Shown in pieces: positions 29,692-39,451 of a stretch of 64,000 nucleotides of DNA. Made by a program: the position numbers and the translations under genes. Source of the stretch: Aliiruegeria haliotis (lineage in GTDB: Bacteria; Pseudomonadota; Alphaproteobacteria; Rhodobacterales; Rhodobacteraceae); NCBI RefSeq assembly GCF_003003255.1, contig NZ_PVTD01000001.1:1-64000 (forward strand). Direction: 5' to 3'. Each line of letters starts with the position of its first letter. The stretch's first letter is position 1. The notes under the pieces were generated by a model. That model was not told where the DNA came from and did not search any database. It saw only the letters and a program-made list of their open reading frames with translations.

Positions 29692-30321
29692 TTGTTTCCT
29701 CCCACCAATTTAATTGCTCAATCGTCTTCTTGCCGTCAGAAAATGCAGCCAGTACGAACGCTGAAATGAGCGCTCGTTTCGTTGAAGGATCGCCGATCCG
29801 TTGATTCGGAAAAAGGGTTATTCAGGGGGGGGCGACAGCGCCACACGCGTCCGGAAGCCCATGAAACAAGGGGCGGAGACCGCTTTCGCCAATTCGGCCG
29901 GGCTCGATCCCGCCCCATCGCGCAAGGTGGTGACAGCCAAAGGGAAATCCGCGGTTTGGGACAGGTGTTCGCTCTTTGACGCCAGTTCGCAGTACGGGCT
30001 TGGCCAGCACCCGACCAATTGCAACGGGGGCGATGAGAGACCATCGCCCATTCGGATTACAATGGGACGCGGATGCATGGATCGGAAGCCGGGGACCAAG
30101 GTGCGCATTCCGGTGTTTGGGTCTGCGTCTGTGCCCGAGTGCGTACCACTGCCGCTGCGCTTCGCGGGTGACTGGCGAACGTTAGTGCCCGGTCTGGGCG
30201 GCGTATTCGCATCGCGGGATTGCGGCGCCGCATTCAGAGAGAGGCACTGGCAGTTGGAAAGCCCCGTCCTTCAGTCTGCAACGACCCGTCGCCCGCGGCC
30301 GGAACGGTCGGGGTTGCGGGC
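29692..30321. other. Long intergenic region upstream of the Calx-beta/RTX gene
   Basis: About 630 bases with no supported gene; long plus-strand frames here continue antisense to the CorC-type gene and are shadows. It should contain the promoter of the RTX gene. A perfect 8-bp stem (GGGCGATG / CATCGCCC, 30028-30049) and an A/T-rich stretch at 29700-29760 are the only structures seen. Confidence 0.4.
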
Positions 30322-31623
30322 TCAGAGCGGGCGCACCTTCAGCCGCGTCAGCCGGTTGTGCTCCCGCGCCACGACCTCGAACCGAAAGCCGTGGAAGGAG
30401 AAGACCTGGCCCGGGGTGGGGATCGTCTGCGCCTCGTGGATCACCAGCCCGGCGACGGTGTTGGCCTCGTCATCGGGCAGGTTCCAGTCCTTGGCGCGGT
30501 TCAGGTCGCGTATGGTCATCGCACCGTCCACCAGAAAATCCCCGCTCACGGTGCGCTGCACGGGATGCTCCGCATCCACGTCGAACTCGTCTGTGATCTC
30601 GCCGACGATCTCTTCGAGGATGTCTTCCAGCGTGATCAGCCCCTCCAGCGCGCCGTACTCGTCCACAACCAATGCAAAATGCGTGTGGCGGCGCAGGAAC
30701 TCGCGCATCTGGTCGTCGAGCGGTGTTGTCTCGGGGACGAAATATGGCTCCTTGGCTATGCTAAGGACCTCAAACTTCGACAAGCCTTCCTCCAGCGAGG
30801 CAGCATGCCGCATCAGCCGGTCGAGATCGCGCAGCAGATCCTTGGCATGCACCACGCCCACAATGTTTTCCGGCTCTCCCTTGAAGACGGGCAGACGGGT
30901 ATAGGCGGAGGCCATCACCTGGCTGACGATCGCCTCGGGGCGGGCGTCGGCATCGATCATCTCAATCTGCGAGCGATGGAGCATGATCTCCTCCACCGCG
31001 CGTTCGCCCAGATCGAGCGCACCCAGAAGGCGGTCGCGGTCCTCCTTCTGGACCACCCCTTCGGAATGGCCGATCTGCAGGGCCCCCACGATTTCCTCGC
31101 GCACTGAGAGCATGGAATCGGGGTCGATCTCCATGCCAAACAGGCGCAACACCCCGCGCACCAGAAACCGTACCACCGCAACCGCCGGGGACAGGATCGT
31201 GATGACCGGTCCGATGACTGGGGCCGTGCGGGAGGCGGCTGTTTCCGGCTCGGATATGGAATAGGTCTTGGGCAGGACCTCGGCAAAGATCAGCACCAGC
31301 AAGGTCATGACCAGCGTCGCCATGGCCACGCCGCTGTCCCCGAACATCCGCGTGAAAAGGGCGGTCGCGAGCGACGTCGCCAGGATGTTCACGAGGTTGT
31401 TGCCGAGCAGGATGCCACCGATCAGCCGCTCGTTATCCTCCCTGAGAGCCAGCGCGGCCAGGGCACCGCGGTTGCCCTTGTCGCCCATGGTCTTCAGCTT
31501 CCCACGGGAGGCGGCGGTCAGGGCGGTTTCGGACCCGGAGAAGAACCCCGAGAGCATCAACAGGACGAAGATCGCCCCGGCTGTCATCCAGAAGGTACTG
31601 TCCAGAAAAGTGGCGGTTTCCAT
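30322..31623 (-). CDS. CNNM/CorC (HlyC/CorC-family) membrane protein with CBS domains
   Basis: A 433-aa inner-membrane protein. The N-terminal DUF21/CNNM domain (about 1-190) has 3-4 spans, including FFSGSETALTAASRGKL. A tandem CBS pair (about 210-330) and a CorC_HlyC transporter-associated domain (about 350-430) follow. Family members affect Mg2+/Co2+ efflux and bind adenine nucleotides in the CBS pair. The name 'hemolysin' is historical. The gene is monocistronic. Ion specificity is not determinable from sequence. Confidence 0.9.
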   Translation of the reverse strand: METATFLDSTFWMTAGAIFVLLMLSGFFSGSETALTAASRGKLKTMGDKGNRGALAALALREDNERLIGGILLGNNLVNILATSLATALFTRMFGDSGVAMATLVMTLLVLIFAEVLPKTYSISEPETAASRTAPVIGPVITILSPAVAVVRFLVRGVLRLFGMEIDPDSMLSVREEIVGALQIGHSEGVVQKEDRDRLLGALDLGERAVEEIMLHRSQIEMIDADARPEAIVSQVMASAYTRLPVFKGEPENIVGVVHAKDLLRDLDRLMRHAASLEEGLSKFEVLSIAKEPYFVPETTPLDDQMREFLRRHTHFALVVDEYGALEGLITLEDILEEIVGEITDEFDVDAEHPVQRTVSGDFLVDGAMTIRDLNRAKDWNLPDDEANTVAGLVIHEAQTIPTPGQVFSFHGFRFEVVAREHNRLTRLKVRPL

Positions 31624-31695
31624 GTCGAAGCTCGCAGGTCGGGGGCGTTTCCTGTCCTTATGGGCAGAGCCGGCGCCGCCCGCAAGCCGGCAGGC

Positions 31696-32181
31696 TCACA
31701 GAGCGGTGCGTTGCGGTCCGGTCGCGACCTCGACTTCGAGACCACCGGCATAGAGGATCAGCGCGTCATCGAACTCGAGCTGGATCATCCGGACGGGACG
31801 CTTCGGTTCATGCCATTTCACGGTATCGCCGTCGACAAGGTCGCGCGCGGCATAGAGCCCATCCACCGGGGCACCCGTGGCTTTGCGCAGGAACAGTCTC
31901 TGGTCAGGAGCGAGGAGCGTGAACCCCTCGGGGCGAGCCCGGCCCAGCGTGTCGGGCGCCATGCGAACCAGGAGTCCGGTCACCTCGCGCACGACCACAT
32001 CGCGCACGATGGCGGTGCCGCTCGTTCGGCTGATCACCCGGTCGCCAGGCACAATGCTCGCCGCCGGAAGCGCACCGTCAAAGGTGTAGAGCGGGGTTGT
32101 GGATATAATGCCCGTGCAAAGGGTTTCGGCCACCGCTGGCGGCTCGCGCCGCGCGGCCGACCCGAAAAGGGAAAAGCCCAT
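31696..32181 (-). CDS. Hint-domain-like short protein
   Basis: A 161-aa protein resembling the Hint (hedgehog/intein) domain proteins common in Rhodobacteraceae. The segment FDGALPAASIVPGDRVISR matches the conserved Hint strand pair, and LLAPDQRLFLR corresponds to the block with the usual His. The expected N-terminal catalytic Cys (LCTG) sits a few residues early, and the C-terminal Hint motif (HN/C) is not clear, so self-cleavage is doubtful. A longer frame reaches 32286, but ATG 32181 begins the family-like part; its ribosome site is weak. Confidence 0.65.
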   Translation of the reverse strand: MGFSLFGSAARREPPAVAETLCTGIISTTPLYTFDGALPAASIVPGDRVISRTSGTAIVRDVVVREVTGLLVRMAPDTLGRARPEGFTLLAPDQRLFLRKATGAPVDGLYAARDLVDGDTVKWHEPKRPVRMIQLEFDDALILYAGGLEVEVATGPQRTAL

Positions 32182-32351
32182 GAAAACACTCACTTTGTAC
32201 TGCTCGTTTCCCCCGATAATAGGCCAGAGCCGGGCATCGGGCGACTTTTCCACAGGATGTGGATGAAAGCTGTTGCAAAGTTGCACAGGTTTTGGGCATG
32301 GGCGCTGCCGGGGCAGAGGGAATCCTGTTGCTGCGCACGGTTCAGGTGGCG

Positions 32352-32648
32352 TTATCCCTCTACCAGCGTGTAGTGGCTGATCTGCCGCGACTCGACCAGT
32401 TCGGCCTCATCCGGGGCAATATGTGGGCTCTGATAATCCTCCCCGACAAAGGCCTTGAGCGAGGCAAGGTCCTTCCAGATCATCACGAAGCTGAAGTTCC
32501 TCGGGCTGTCGTCCCGTGGTGCGCCCGGAAGCACCTGAACGATTCCGTCGGTGGCTTTCATCATCGGAATTGCCGTCTCGTGGAAGAACCTGCTGAACTC
32601 CGCCTCCTTTCCGGGACGGGTCACGACCTGGAAGATGCGCATGATCAT
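32352..32648 (-). CDS. ABM (antibiotic biosynthesis monooxygenase-like) domain protein
   Basis: A 98-aa single-domain protein with the dimeric alpha/beta-barrel fold. RIFQVVTRPGKEAEFSRFF is the typical first strand-helix, and FSFVMIWKDLASLKAFVG the core. Members include quinol monooxygenases and heme-degrading enzymes, but most are unassigned; no heme-ligand His is obvious. ATG 32648 follows a GGAG site. The larger open frame reaching 33260 is not coding and runs antisense to the tRNA. Confidence 0.8.
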   Translation of the reverse strand: MIMRIFQVVTRPGKEAEFSRFFHETAIPMMKATDGIVQVLPGAPRDDSPRNFSFVMIWKDLASLKAFVGEDYQSPHIAPDEAELVESRQISHYTLVEG

Positions 32649-33027
32649 TGGTGTGTCTCCTTTTCGGGAACGCCTGCGGAAACCGGGCCTCAATCTCGCG
32701 AGTATACCACAAGTTGGTGAACGGACTCGCGAGGGAGGTCGGGCGCGGTCCCGGCGGTGGTCTTTGACCCGGCCAGTCGCCGACTCTCCTTGCCGCTTCG
32801 GCCCTTGGTCAACCCGGGCAGCGACCGACTTCCCGCGCCCCCAACAAGCCGGCGTGGACATGGACATCTCTGCCGCCATACCGCCAAATGCTGGACGCCT
32901 GCGCGGATTGAGACCTGCGGGCCATATTTCCTCTCGCATCCGCCGGTCAACGTTGCTAGAAGGGCGCGAATTTGGACCGGGCGGCTGCGGCGCTGTGAAA
33001 GGCTCGCAGTCGCTTCCGGTTCTGAAT
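32649..33027. other. Intergenic region upstream of tRNA-Leu
   Basis: About 380 bases without a supported gene. It should contain the tRNA promoter (plus strand) and that of the ABM-domain gene (minus strand). No repeat or RNA structure was recognised. Confidence 0.4.
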
Positions 33028-33112
33028 GCGGATGTGGCGGAACTGGTAGACGCACCAGATTTAGGTTCTGGCGCCGCGAGGCGTGGGGGTTCGAGTCCCT
33101 TCATCCGCACCA
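33028..33112 (+). tRNA. tRNA-Leu (anticodon UAG)
   Basis: An 85-base class II tRNA with encoded CCA. Acceptor stem GCGGATG / CATCCGC, anticodon stem CCAGA / TCTGG with loop TTTAGGT (anticodon TAG), a variable arm of about 13 bases, and a T-arm with GGTTCGAGTCC. The D-loop contains TGGTAGAC as in leucine tRNAs. It lies 137 bases upstream of tig. No integration scar or repeated tRNA end is seen. Confidence 0.97.
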
Positions 33113-33249
33113 ACGGTGTTTCGAAGGAAACGCCCACGACGTCTGGGCAGCAGGGCCGGGCGGCAGGCGATCGAGTGGATCGCCGGGCGCCTCCCGGGAC
33201 CATGCTTCCGTTGCGCGGTGGGCGAATGTGAAGAAGGAAGAGAAGAGCC

Positions 33250-34581
33250 ATGCAGGTCACCGAGACCCTGAACGAAGGCCTGAAGCGCAGCTATACGATC
33301 ACGATCACGGCCGATGAACTCGACGCCAAGGTCAACGAGAAGCTGACCGAAGCCCAGCCCGAGATCGAGATGAAGGGTTTCCGGAAGGGCAAGGTCCCGA
33401 TGGCGCTGCTCAAGAAGCAGTTCGGCACCCGTCTGCTGGGCGAAGCGATGCAGGAAGCCGTCGACGGCGCCATGTCCGAGCATCTGGAAGCCTCCGGCGA
33501 CCGTCCGGCGATGCAGCCCGAAGTGAAGATGGAAGGCGAGAACTGGAAGGAAGGCGACGATGTTGTCGTTGCCATGTCCTACGAGGCGCTGCCGGAGATC
33601 GCACAGCCGGAGCTGAAGGATCTGTCTCTCGACAAGATGGTTGTCTCCGCGGATGACGAGGCCGTCGAGGAGGCGCTGTCCGGGCTGGCCGACCAGGCAA
33701 AGAGCTTTGCCGACCGTGACGAAGGTGCCGCCGCCGAGAACGGCGACCAGGTGACCATGGATTTCGTCGGCAAGGTCGACGGCGAGGCCTTCGAAGGCGG
33801 ATCTGCCGAGGACTTCCCGCTGGAGCTGGGCTCCGGCCAGTTCATCCCGGGCTTCGAGGAACAACTTGTCGGTGTGAAGGTTGGCGAGGAGAAGGTCGTC
33901 AACGTCAAGTTCCCCGACGAGTATGGCGCCGAGAACCTGGCCGGCAAGGACGCCGAGTTCACCTGCACGATCAAGGCCGTCAAGGCACCGGCCGCGGCCG
34001 AGCTGAACGACGAGCTGGCCAAGCAGTTCGGTTCCGAGAGCCTCGACGCGCTCAAGGAGCAGATCAAGGAGCGTCTTGAGGCTGAGTATGCCGGTGCGGC
34101 CCGTGCGGTGATGAAGCGCGCCCTGCTCGACAAGCTGGACGAGGTTGTTTCCTTCGAGCTGCCCCCGAGCCTGGTCGAGGCCGAAGCCGGCCAGATCGCC
34201 CACCAGCTGTGGCACGAAGAAAACCCCGAGGTCGAAGGCCATGACCACGAGAAGGTCGAGCCGACCGAGGAGCACACCAAGCTGGCGCAGCGCCGCGTGA
34301 AGCTGGGGCTTCTGCTGGCCGAGATGGGCCAGAAGAACGAGATCCAGGTGTCCGACGCCGAGATGACGCAGGCGATCATGAACCAGGCGCGCCAGTACCC
34401 GGGCAAGGAGCGTGAATTCTTCGAATTCGTGCAGCAGAACCAGCAGGTTCAGCAGCAGATCCGCGCGCCCCTGTTCGAGGACAAGGTTGTCGATTACATC
34501 TTCGAGCTGGCCAATGTGAACGAGGTCGCCGCCGACAAGGACGCCCTGAAGGACGCCGTCGAGAAGCTCGACGAAGAGTAA
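33250..34581 (+). CDS. tig: Trigger factor
   Basis: A ribosome-associated folding chaperone with peptidyl-prolyl isomerase activity (443 aa). The N-terminal ribosome-docking motif GFRKGKVP (43-50) is intact. The FKBP-type PPIase domain (about 155-245) and a long helical C-terminal chaperone domain follow. The gene has a GAAGGAAGAGAAGAG purine-rich leader before the ATG and a strong terminator just after. clpP/clpX, which often follow tig, are absent. Confidence 0.97.
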   Translation: MQVTETLNEGLKRSYTITITADELDAKVNEKLTEAQPEIEMKGFRKGKVPMALLKKQFGTRLLGEAMQEAVDGAMSEHLEASGDRPAMQPEVKMEGENWKEGDDVVVAMSYEALPEIAQPELKDLSLDKMVVSADDEAVEEALSGLADQAKSFADRDEGAAAENGDQVTMDFVGKVDGEAFEGGSAEDFPLELGSGQFIPGFEEQLVGVKVGEEKVVNVKFPDEYGAENLAGKDAEFTCTIKAVKAPAAAELNDELAKQFGSESLDALKEQIKERLEAEYAGAARAVMKRALLDKLDEVVSFELPPSLVEAEAGQIAHQLWHEENPEVEGHDHEKVEPTEEHTKLAQRRVKLGLLLAEMGQKNEIQVSDAEMTQAIMNQARQYPGKEREFFEFVQQNQQVQQQIRAPLFEDKVVDYIFELANVNEVAADKDALKDAVEKLDEE

Positions 34582-34602
34582 TTCCTTCGCATCAGATCAT
34601 GG

Positions 34603-34637
34603 GGCCGTGGCGGGAGACCGCCACGGCCTTTTTCTTT
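34603..34637 (+). terminator. Rho-independent terminator of tig
   Basis: A perfect 11-bp stem (GGCCGTGGCGG / CCGCCACGGCC, loop GAGA) followed by TTTTTCTTT, 21 bases after the stop. Confidence 0.95.
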
Positions 34638-34732
34638 GCGCGATGATGGACTTTGCTGTCAGGTGAAGTCACGGGCGGGCGCAGTGGGCGCGGTCGCCGG
34701 TCCTGCGTGTGATCCGCGGGGTGGCGGGTTCT

Positions 34733-35428
34733 TCAGTGGCGTCGCCGGCGGCGCAACGCCGGCAATGCCGCCAGAGCAATCAGCAACGCGGAGAGCGTCG
34801 CCGGAAGCGGCACGGGGGCGGCATTGGCGGCGCGCAATTGCACCGACCGCGGGGCCAGCACGTAATCGTCGCTTGTCAGGGCAAGGGAGCTGATGGAGCC
34901 GAAGCTGTAGGTATACCGGTTCGGGCTGCGATAGAGCGCCGCCAGCGGGGCGCCGCGACGGGTGTCGAGTGACATTCCAAGGTACGTGTCGAGCGCCGTC
35001 ATGGTGCCATAGGGGCCTTTGAACAGCGTGGAGACGAAGACCCCGGCGCCGGAGATTTCAACGGCCTGTTTCCCGTTCCCAAGCGATCCGAGATAGCCGA
35101 GCGACAACACGGGGGCCTCGGAAACGGTCTCGGTGTGGTCGGCGCCCGCGATCACCGTCGAGAACCCCTGGTTGCCCGGTCCGAAGGGCATTCCGGACAC
35201 CGCTGCATGGCCGGCCGATATGTCCTGTCGGTAGACATCCCCGTCGCCATCGCGGTCCGAGAAGGTCAGGAAACCATCGATCCGGGCGTCTGGTGTTTCC
35301 GAACAGCCGGGACCGCAATAGCCCTCGGCCCCGGTCAGCGAGAAGTCCAGCCGCAGCGTCGCCCCCTGCGTGGCCGCTGGGACGAGCGCCATCGCCGCCA
35401 GGCAAAGACCGAACAAACCGATACGCAT
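34733..35428 (-). CDS. VPLPA-CTERM sorting-domain protein
   Basis: A 231-aa exported protein. A signal peptide (1-23) is followed by a beta-rich domain with Asp-rich FSDRDGDGDVY. The C-terminus shows the tripartite VPLPA-CTERM signal: VPLPA motif, hydrophobic helix, and an Arg cluster (RRRRR). Such signals are thought to be processed by an exosortase-type protease, anchoring or releasing the protein at the cell surface. The processing enzyme is not in this window. The ATG at 35428 follows a GGAG site and begins the signal peptide. Surface or exopolysaccharide-linked role is inferred. Confidence 0.85.
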   Translation of the reverse strand: MRIGLFGLCLAAMALVPAATQGATLRLDFSLTGAEGYCGPGCSETPDARIDGFLTFSDRDGDGDVYRQDISAGHAAVSGMPFGPGNQGFSTVIAGADHTETVSEAPVLSLGYLGSLGNGKQAVEISGAGVFVSTLFKGPYGTMTALDTYLGMSLDTRRGAPLAALYRSPNRYTYSFGSISSLALTSDDYVLAPRSVQLRAANAAPVPLPATLSALLIALAALPALRRRRRH

Positions 35429-35463
35429 GACACACTCCAGACCACGTCCCCGGCCCGACATTG

Positions 35464-35478
35464 CTAACAAATCGTTAA
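35464..35478. promoter_or_regulatory. Near-consensus CtrA box upstream of the VPLPA-CTERM gene
   Basis: CTAA-N7-TTAA differs by one base from the CtrA consensus TTAA-N7-TTAA and lies 36-50 bases before the start codon. A further GTTAAC occurs at 35506-35511. Function is inferred from motif and position only. Confidence 0.4.
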
Positions 35479-35730
35479 GCAATTCAAGAAAATACCCGAT
35501 CTTTCGTTAACGCGTCCCATGGCCGGAGGCGGTGCGGCGAACTTGTGCCCTGCGCCCCGCCACTCGCCGGATTTTCGGCGCACAGGGGATGACCCGACCA
35601 GCAGAATGCCATGGATTTTTTGGACACCAACCACCCTCTCGGAGTTCACAAGTCACCGCCCTCCGGCCGGGGAGGCCAAACCGATCGGATTGATGCCGTT
35701 GCCTTGCGAATGTCGACGGGGGCCGAACAA

Positions 35731-35757
35731 GAAAAGGCCCGCCAGAGGCGGGCCTTT
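35731..35757 (-). terminator. Rho-independent terminator of pntAB
   Basis: An 11-bp GC stem (AAAGGCCCGCC / GGCGGGCCTTT, loop AGA) lies 20 bases beyond the pntB stop. On the minus strand it is followed by a T-rich tail (TTTTCTTGTTC). Confidence 0.88.
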
Positions 35758-35777
35758 CGATGTCCCTGGTGCGGATC

Positions 35778-37211
35778 CTATTGGATACGTGTCAGCAGGT
35801 CGTCGAGGCTCTTCTTCGCATCGCCGAAGAACATCCGTGTGTTCTCCTTGTAGAACAGCGGGTTCTCGATGCCCGAATAGCCGGTACCCTGTCCCCGCTT
35901 GGAGACGAAGACCTGCTTCGATTTCCAGACTTCCAGCACCGGCATGCCGGCGATGGGCGAGTTCGGATCTTCCTGCGCGGCCGGGTTCACGATGTCGTTG
36001 GAGCCGATGATGATCACGACGTCCGTCTCCGGGAAGTCGTCGTTGATCTCGTCCATCTCCAGAACGATGTCGTAGGGGACCTTGGCCTCCGCCAGCAGAA
36101 CGTTCATGTGCCCGGGCAGGCGGCCCGCGACGGGGTGGATCCCGAAGCGCACTTCCTTGCCCTTGGCCCGCAGGCGGCGGGTCAGTTCGGCCACGTTCTG
36201 CTGGGCCTGCGCCACGGCCATGCCGTAGCCCGGCACGATGATGACGGAATCCGCATCCTCGAGGGCTGCTGCAACGCCGTCGGCATCGATCGCGATCTGC
36301 TCGCCCTCGACCGCCATCTGCTCACCCGACGGTCCGCCGAAGCCTCCGAGGATGACCGAGATGAAGGAGCGGTTCATCGCCACGCACATGATGTACGACA
36401 GGATGGCACCCGACGAGCCCACCAGCGCGCCGACCACGATCAGCAGGTCGTTGCCGAGCGAGAAGCCGATGGCCGCCGCGGCCCAGCCGGAGTAGCTGTT
36501 GAGCATCGAGACGACAACGGGCATGTCCGCGCCACCGATCCCCATGACGAGGTGATAGCCGATGAACAGCGCGGCCAGCGTCATGACGAATAGCGGGAAG
36601 AAGCCGCCGGTGTTGAAGTACCAGATCAGGCACAGCACCGAGAGCGCCAGCGCACCGGCATTCAGCATATGACCGCCAGGCAGCTTCTGCGCCGCCGAAG
36701 TCACCTTGCCCGCAAGCTTGCCATAGGCAATGACGGACCCGGTGAATGTCACGGCACCGATGAAGATCCCGAGGAACAGCTCGACGCGCAGGATATTCTG
36801 CTCGACACCGTCCTTGTGCGCCAGAACGGCTGCGAAGCCTTCAAGCGCTTCCCGCGCCGTGGCGTCCATCGCCAGCACGCGGCCGAGTTCGAAATGGGCG
36901 TTGAAGCCCACGAACACCGCGGCGAGGCCGACAAGGCTGTGCATGGCCGCCACAAGCTGCGGCATCTCTGTCATCTGGACCCGCTGGGCCACGACCGTGC
37001 CGATGGCGCCACCGGCCACGATCAGCACGAGGCTGAGCACCCAGAGACCGGATCCCGGCCCGACCAGCGTGGCGAAGACTGCCAGCGCCATGCCGACGAT
37101 ACCGTAGTACACCGCGCGCTTGGCGCTCTCCTGATTGGAGAGGCCGCCGAGCGACAGGATGAAGAGGACAGCCGCGACCACATAGGCCGCCGTTGTGAAA
37201 CCGTATTCCAT
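35778..37211 (-). CDS. pntB: NAD(P) transhydrogenase subunit beta
   Basis: Membrane subunit of the proton-translocating transhydrogenase, which makes NADPH from NADH at the expense of the proton gradient. The protein has 477 aa. The N-terminal membrane domain II (about 1-270) has 8-9 spans. The C-terminal NADP(H)-binding domain III contains [26 protein letters not shown], and a late [11 protein letters not shown] loop. It lies 12 bases downstream of pntA in one operon with its own terminator. Confidence 0.97.
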   Translation of the reverse strand: MEYGFTTAAYVVAAVLFILSLGGLSNQESAKRAVYYGIVGMALAVFATLVGPGSGLWVLSLVLIVAGGAIGTVVAQRVQMTEMPQLVAAMHSLVGLAAVFVGFNAHFELGRVLAMDATAREALEGFAAVLAHKDGVEQNILRVELFLGIFIGAVTFTGSVIAYGKLAGKVTSAAQKLPGGHMLNAGALALSVLCLIWYFNTGGFFPLFVMTLAALFIGYHLVMGIGGADMPVVVSMLNSYSGWAAAAIGFSLGNDLLIVVGALVGSSGAILSYIMCVAMNRSFISVILGGFGGPSGEQMAVEGEQIAIDADGVAAALEDADSVIIVPGYGMAVAQAQQNVAELTRRLRAKGKEVRFGIHPVAGRLPGHMNVLLAEAKVPYDIVLEMDEINDDFPETDVVIIIGSNDIVNPAAQEDPNSPIAGMPVLEVWKSKQVFVSKRGQGTGYSGIENPLFYKENTRMFFGDAKKSLDDLLTRIQ

Positions 37212-37223
37212 AGTCCCCGTCCT

Positions 37224-38795
37224 TTAAGATTTCTGGAACATGGCGAGCATGCGCCGTGTCACGAGGAAGCCGCCGAAGATGTTGATCCCGGCCATGAAAA
37301 TCGAAAGTGCCGCCAGCAGGATCACGAGGAAACTGCCTGAGCCGATCTGCATGAGCGCGCCAACGATGATGATCGACGAGATCGCGTTGGTGATCGCCAT
37401 GAGTGGCGTGTGCAGGGCGTGGCTGACATTCCAGATCACCTGGAAACCGACGAAGATCGACAGCACGAAAACGATGAAGTGCTGCATGAAGCTCGCCGGT
37501 GCCACGAGGCCGACCCCCAGCAGCAACGCGCCGCCGATGGTCAGCAGGGTGACCTGCCGCTTCGTCTGCGCCTTGAACTCTTCAAGCTCCTTGGCGCGCT
37601 TCTCTTCCGGCGTCAGCTCCACCACCGTGGGCTTCGGCTTGGCCGCGATCGCCTGGATCTTGGGCGGCGGCGGTGGGAAGGTGATCTCGCCCGCATGGGT
37701 GATCGTGGCGCCACGGATGACGTCGTCTTCCATGTTGTGATTGACCGCGCCGTCCTTTTCGGGCGTCAGGTCGGTCATCATGTGGCGGACGTTGGTCGCG
37801 TAGAGTGTCGAGGATTGCGCCGCCATCCGGGAGGGGAAGTCGGTGTAGCCGATGATGGTTACACCATTGTCGGTGACAATCTTCTCGTCCTTGACGGTCA
37901 GTTCGCAATTGCCGCCACGCTCGGCGGCGAGGTCGACGATGACGGAGCCGGGCTTCATCATCTCGACCATGTCCTTCGTCCACAGCACCGGAGCGTCCCG
38001 GTTCGGGATCAGCGCGGTCGTGATGACGATGTCCATCTCTGGCGCCATTTCGCGGAACTTGGCGAGCTGTGCTTCCCGGAACTCGGGGCTTGACGGGGCT
38101 GCATACCCGCCAGTCGCTGCGCCATCGGTCTGCTCCTCGTCGAACTCGAGGTAGACGAATTCCGCACCCATGGACTCGATTTGCTCGGCCACTTCGGGCC
38201 GCACGTCAAAGGCGTAGGTGATGGCGCCAAGCGACGTCGACGTACCGATCGCGGCAAGCCCGGCCACACCGGCACCGACGATCAGCACCTTGGCAGGGGG
38301 CACCTTGCCGGCGGCCGTCACCTGCCCGGTGAAGAATCGGCCGAAGTTGTTGCCAGCCTCGATCACCGCGCGATAGCCGGCGATGTTGGCCATCGACGAG
38401 AGCGCATCCATCTTCTGGGCGCGGGAGATCCGCGGCACCATATCCATGGCGATAACGCTGGCGCCCTTTTCCTTCGCAGCTTCCATCAATGCCTCGTTCG
38501 AGGCTGGATAGAAGAAGGAAATCAATGTCTTGTCTGGCGTCAGCAGGCTGATCTCGGCCTCTTCCGGGGGCCGAACCTTCGCGATGACATCCGACGCGGC
38601 GTAGAGTTCTTCCGCGCTGCCCAGCACTTCAACTCCCGCGTCCGCATACACGGCATCCGAGAATCCGGCGGCAAGTCCCGCCCCGCTCTCGATTGCGCAT
38701 TCGTACCCAAGCTTTTGGAGTTGCTTGGCAGAGTCAGGTGTCATCGCGACACGAGACTCTCCCGGGAAGACCTCCCTGGGGGAACCTATCTTCAC
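37224..38795 (-). CDS. pntA: NAD(P) transhydrogenase subunit alpha
   Basis: The NAD(H)-binding subunit with the first membrane part (523 aa), in the E. coli-like fused form and not split into PntAA/PntAB as in some Rhodobacteria. Domain I (about 1-380) has the nucleotide motif [18 protein letters not shown] and the mobile loop near [15 protein letters not shown] Lys/Glu/Pro-rich linker with PPPPP leads to four membrane spans at the C-terminus (about 415-515). The start is the first ATG of the frame. Confidence 0.97.
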   Translation of the reverse strand: MKIGSPREVFPGESRVAMTPDSAKQLQKLGYECAIESGAGLAAGFSDAVYADAGVEVLGSAEELYAASDVIAKVRPPEEAEISLLTPDKTLISFFYPASNEALMEAAKEKGASVIAMDMVPRISRAQKMDALSSMANIAGYRAVIEAGNNFGRFFTGQVTAAGKVPPAKVLIVGAGVAGLAAIGTSTSLGAITYAFDVRPEVAEQIESMGAEFVYLEFDEEQTDGAATGGYAAPSSPEFREAQLAKFREMAPEMDIVITTALIPNRDAPVLWTKDMVEMMKPGSVIVDLAAERGGNCELTVKDEKIVTDNGVTIIGYTDFPSRMAAQSSTLYATNVRHMMTDLTPEKDGAVNHNMEDDVIRGATITHAGEITFPPPPPKIQAIAAKPKPTVVELTPEEKRAKELEEFKAQTKRQVTLLTIGGALLLGVGLVAPASFMQHFIVFVLSIFVGFQVIWNVSHALHTPLMAITNAISSIIIVGALMQIGSGSFLVILLAALSIFMAGINIFGGFLVTRRMLAMFQKS

Positions 38796-38920
38796 GTCTC
38801 CGTCCCTTTCTTAAGGTTGGGGGCGCGTGCAGACGCACCCCCCTCGTGGTGTTCTCCGGCGCTTTCATGGCACCAGACCCGACCATTTTCCAGCGAATTA
38901 CGTCAAACGCGTCGTTATGC

Positions 38921-39394
38921 TCAGATCCAGCGCCGCGTCTTGTCCGACCATGCGTCCCACTGGGGGCCGAACTTCTCGCGCAGCATGCTCTCCTCGGCGA
39001 GGATGAACCGGTCCGTGATGACCCACATGAACAGTGGAACCAGCACCAGGCTGGGCCAGGCGCTCCAGTGGAGGATGAGGCCCGTCAGGACAAGGGTGTC
39101 ACCGAGGTAGACGGGATTGCGGCTGCGGGAAAAGACGCCGTTGCTGACCATGTGCTGTGCGGGCTGATGTGGGATGATGGTCGTGCGGTTCTGGCGGAGC
39201 TGAACCAGAGCAACCAGAATCAGCAACAGCCCGCCGCCCAGAAGGAGTCCGGCGAGCAGATCGACGAGTGGGTGGTCGATCACGCCGACCGGCAACCGGG
39301 TTGCCTGAATCCGGGCAAGGACAGCAAACAGCAGCAACCAAAGTGGCGGAATGTCCAGCCACTTCAAAACAGGCATGTCAGGCACGTTGCGCAT
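38921..39394 (-). CDS. Isoprenylcysteine carboxylmethyltransferase-family membrane protein
   Basis: A 157-aa membrane methyltransferase-like protein of the ICMT/PEMT group. Four hydrophobic spans, and the conserved SRSRNPVYLG motif followed by a C-terminal helix with EESMLREKFG, part of the SAM-binding pocket in this family. Bacterial members may methylate lipids or small thiols, but the substrate is unknown. The gene is monocistronic between pntA and a sulfotransferase-like gene. Confidence 0.85.
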   Translation of the reverse strand: MRNVPDMPVLKWLDIPPLWLLLFAVLARIQATRLPVGVIDHPLVDLLAGLLLGGGLLLILVALVQLRQNRTTIIPHQPAQHMVSNGVFSRSRNPVYLGDTLVLTGLILHWSAWPSLVLVPLFMWVITDRFILAEESMLREKFGPQWDAWSDKTRRWI

Positions 39395-39451
39395 AGGGCC
39401 CCCGGTGCCGCCATCGCGGCATCTGCGATTTCGTCGTCTCCTGCGCCGGAC

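Noticed and set aside
29801-30904. Long plus-strand frame over the spacer and the 3' end of the CorC-type gene
   Set aside because: It overlaps a well-supported gene antisense, is Ser/Arg-rich, and has no ribosome site or family similarity.
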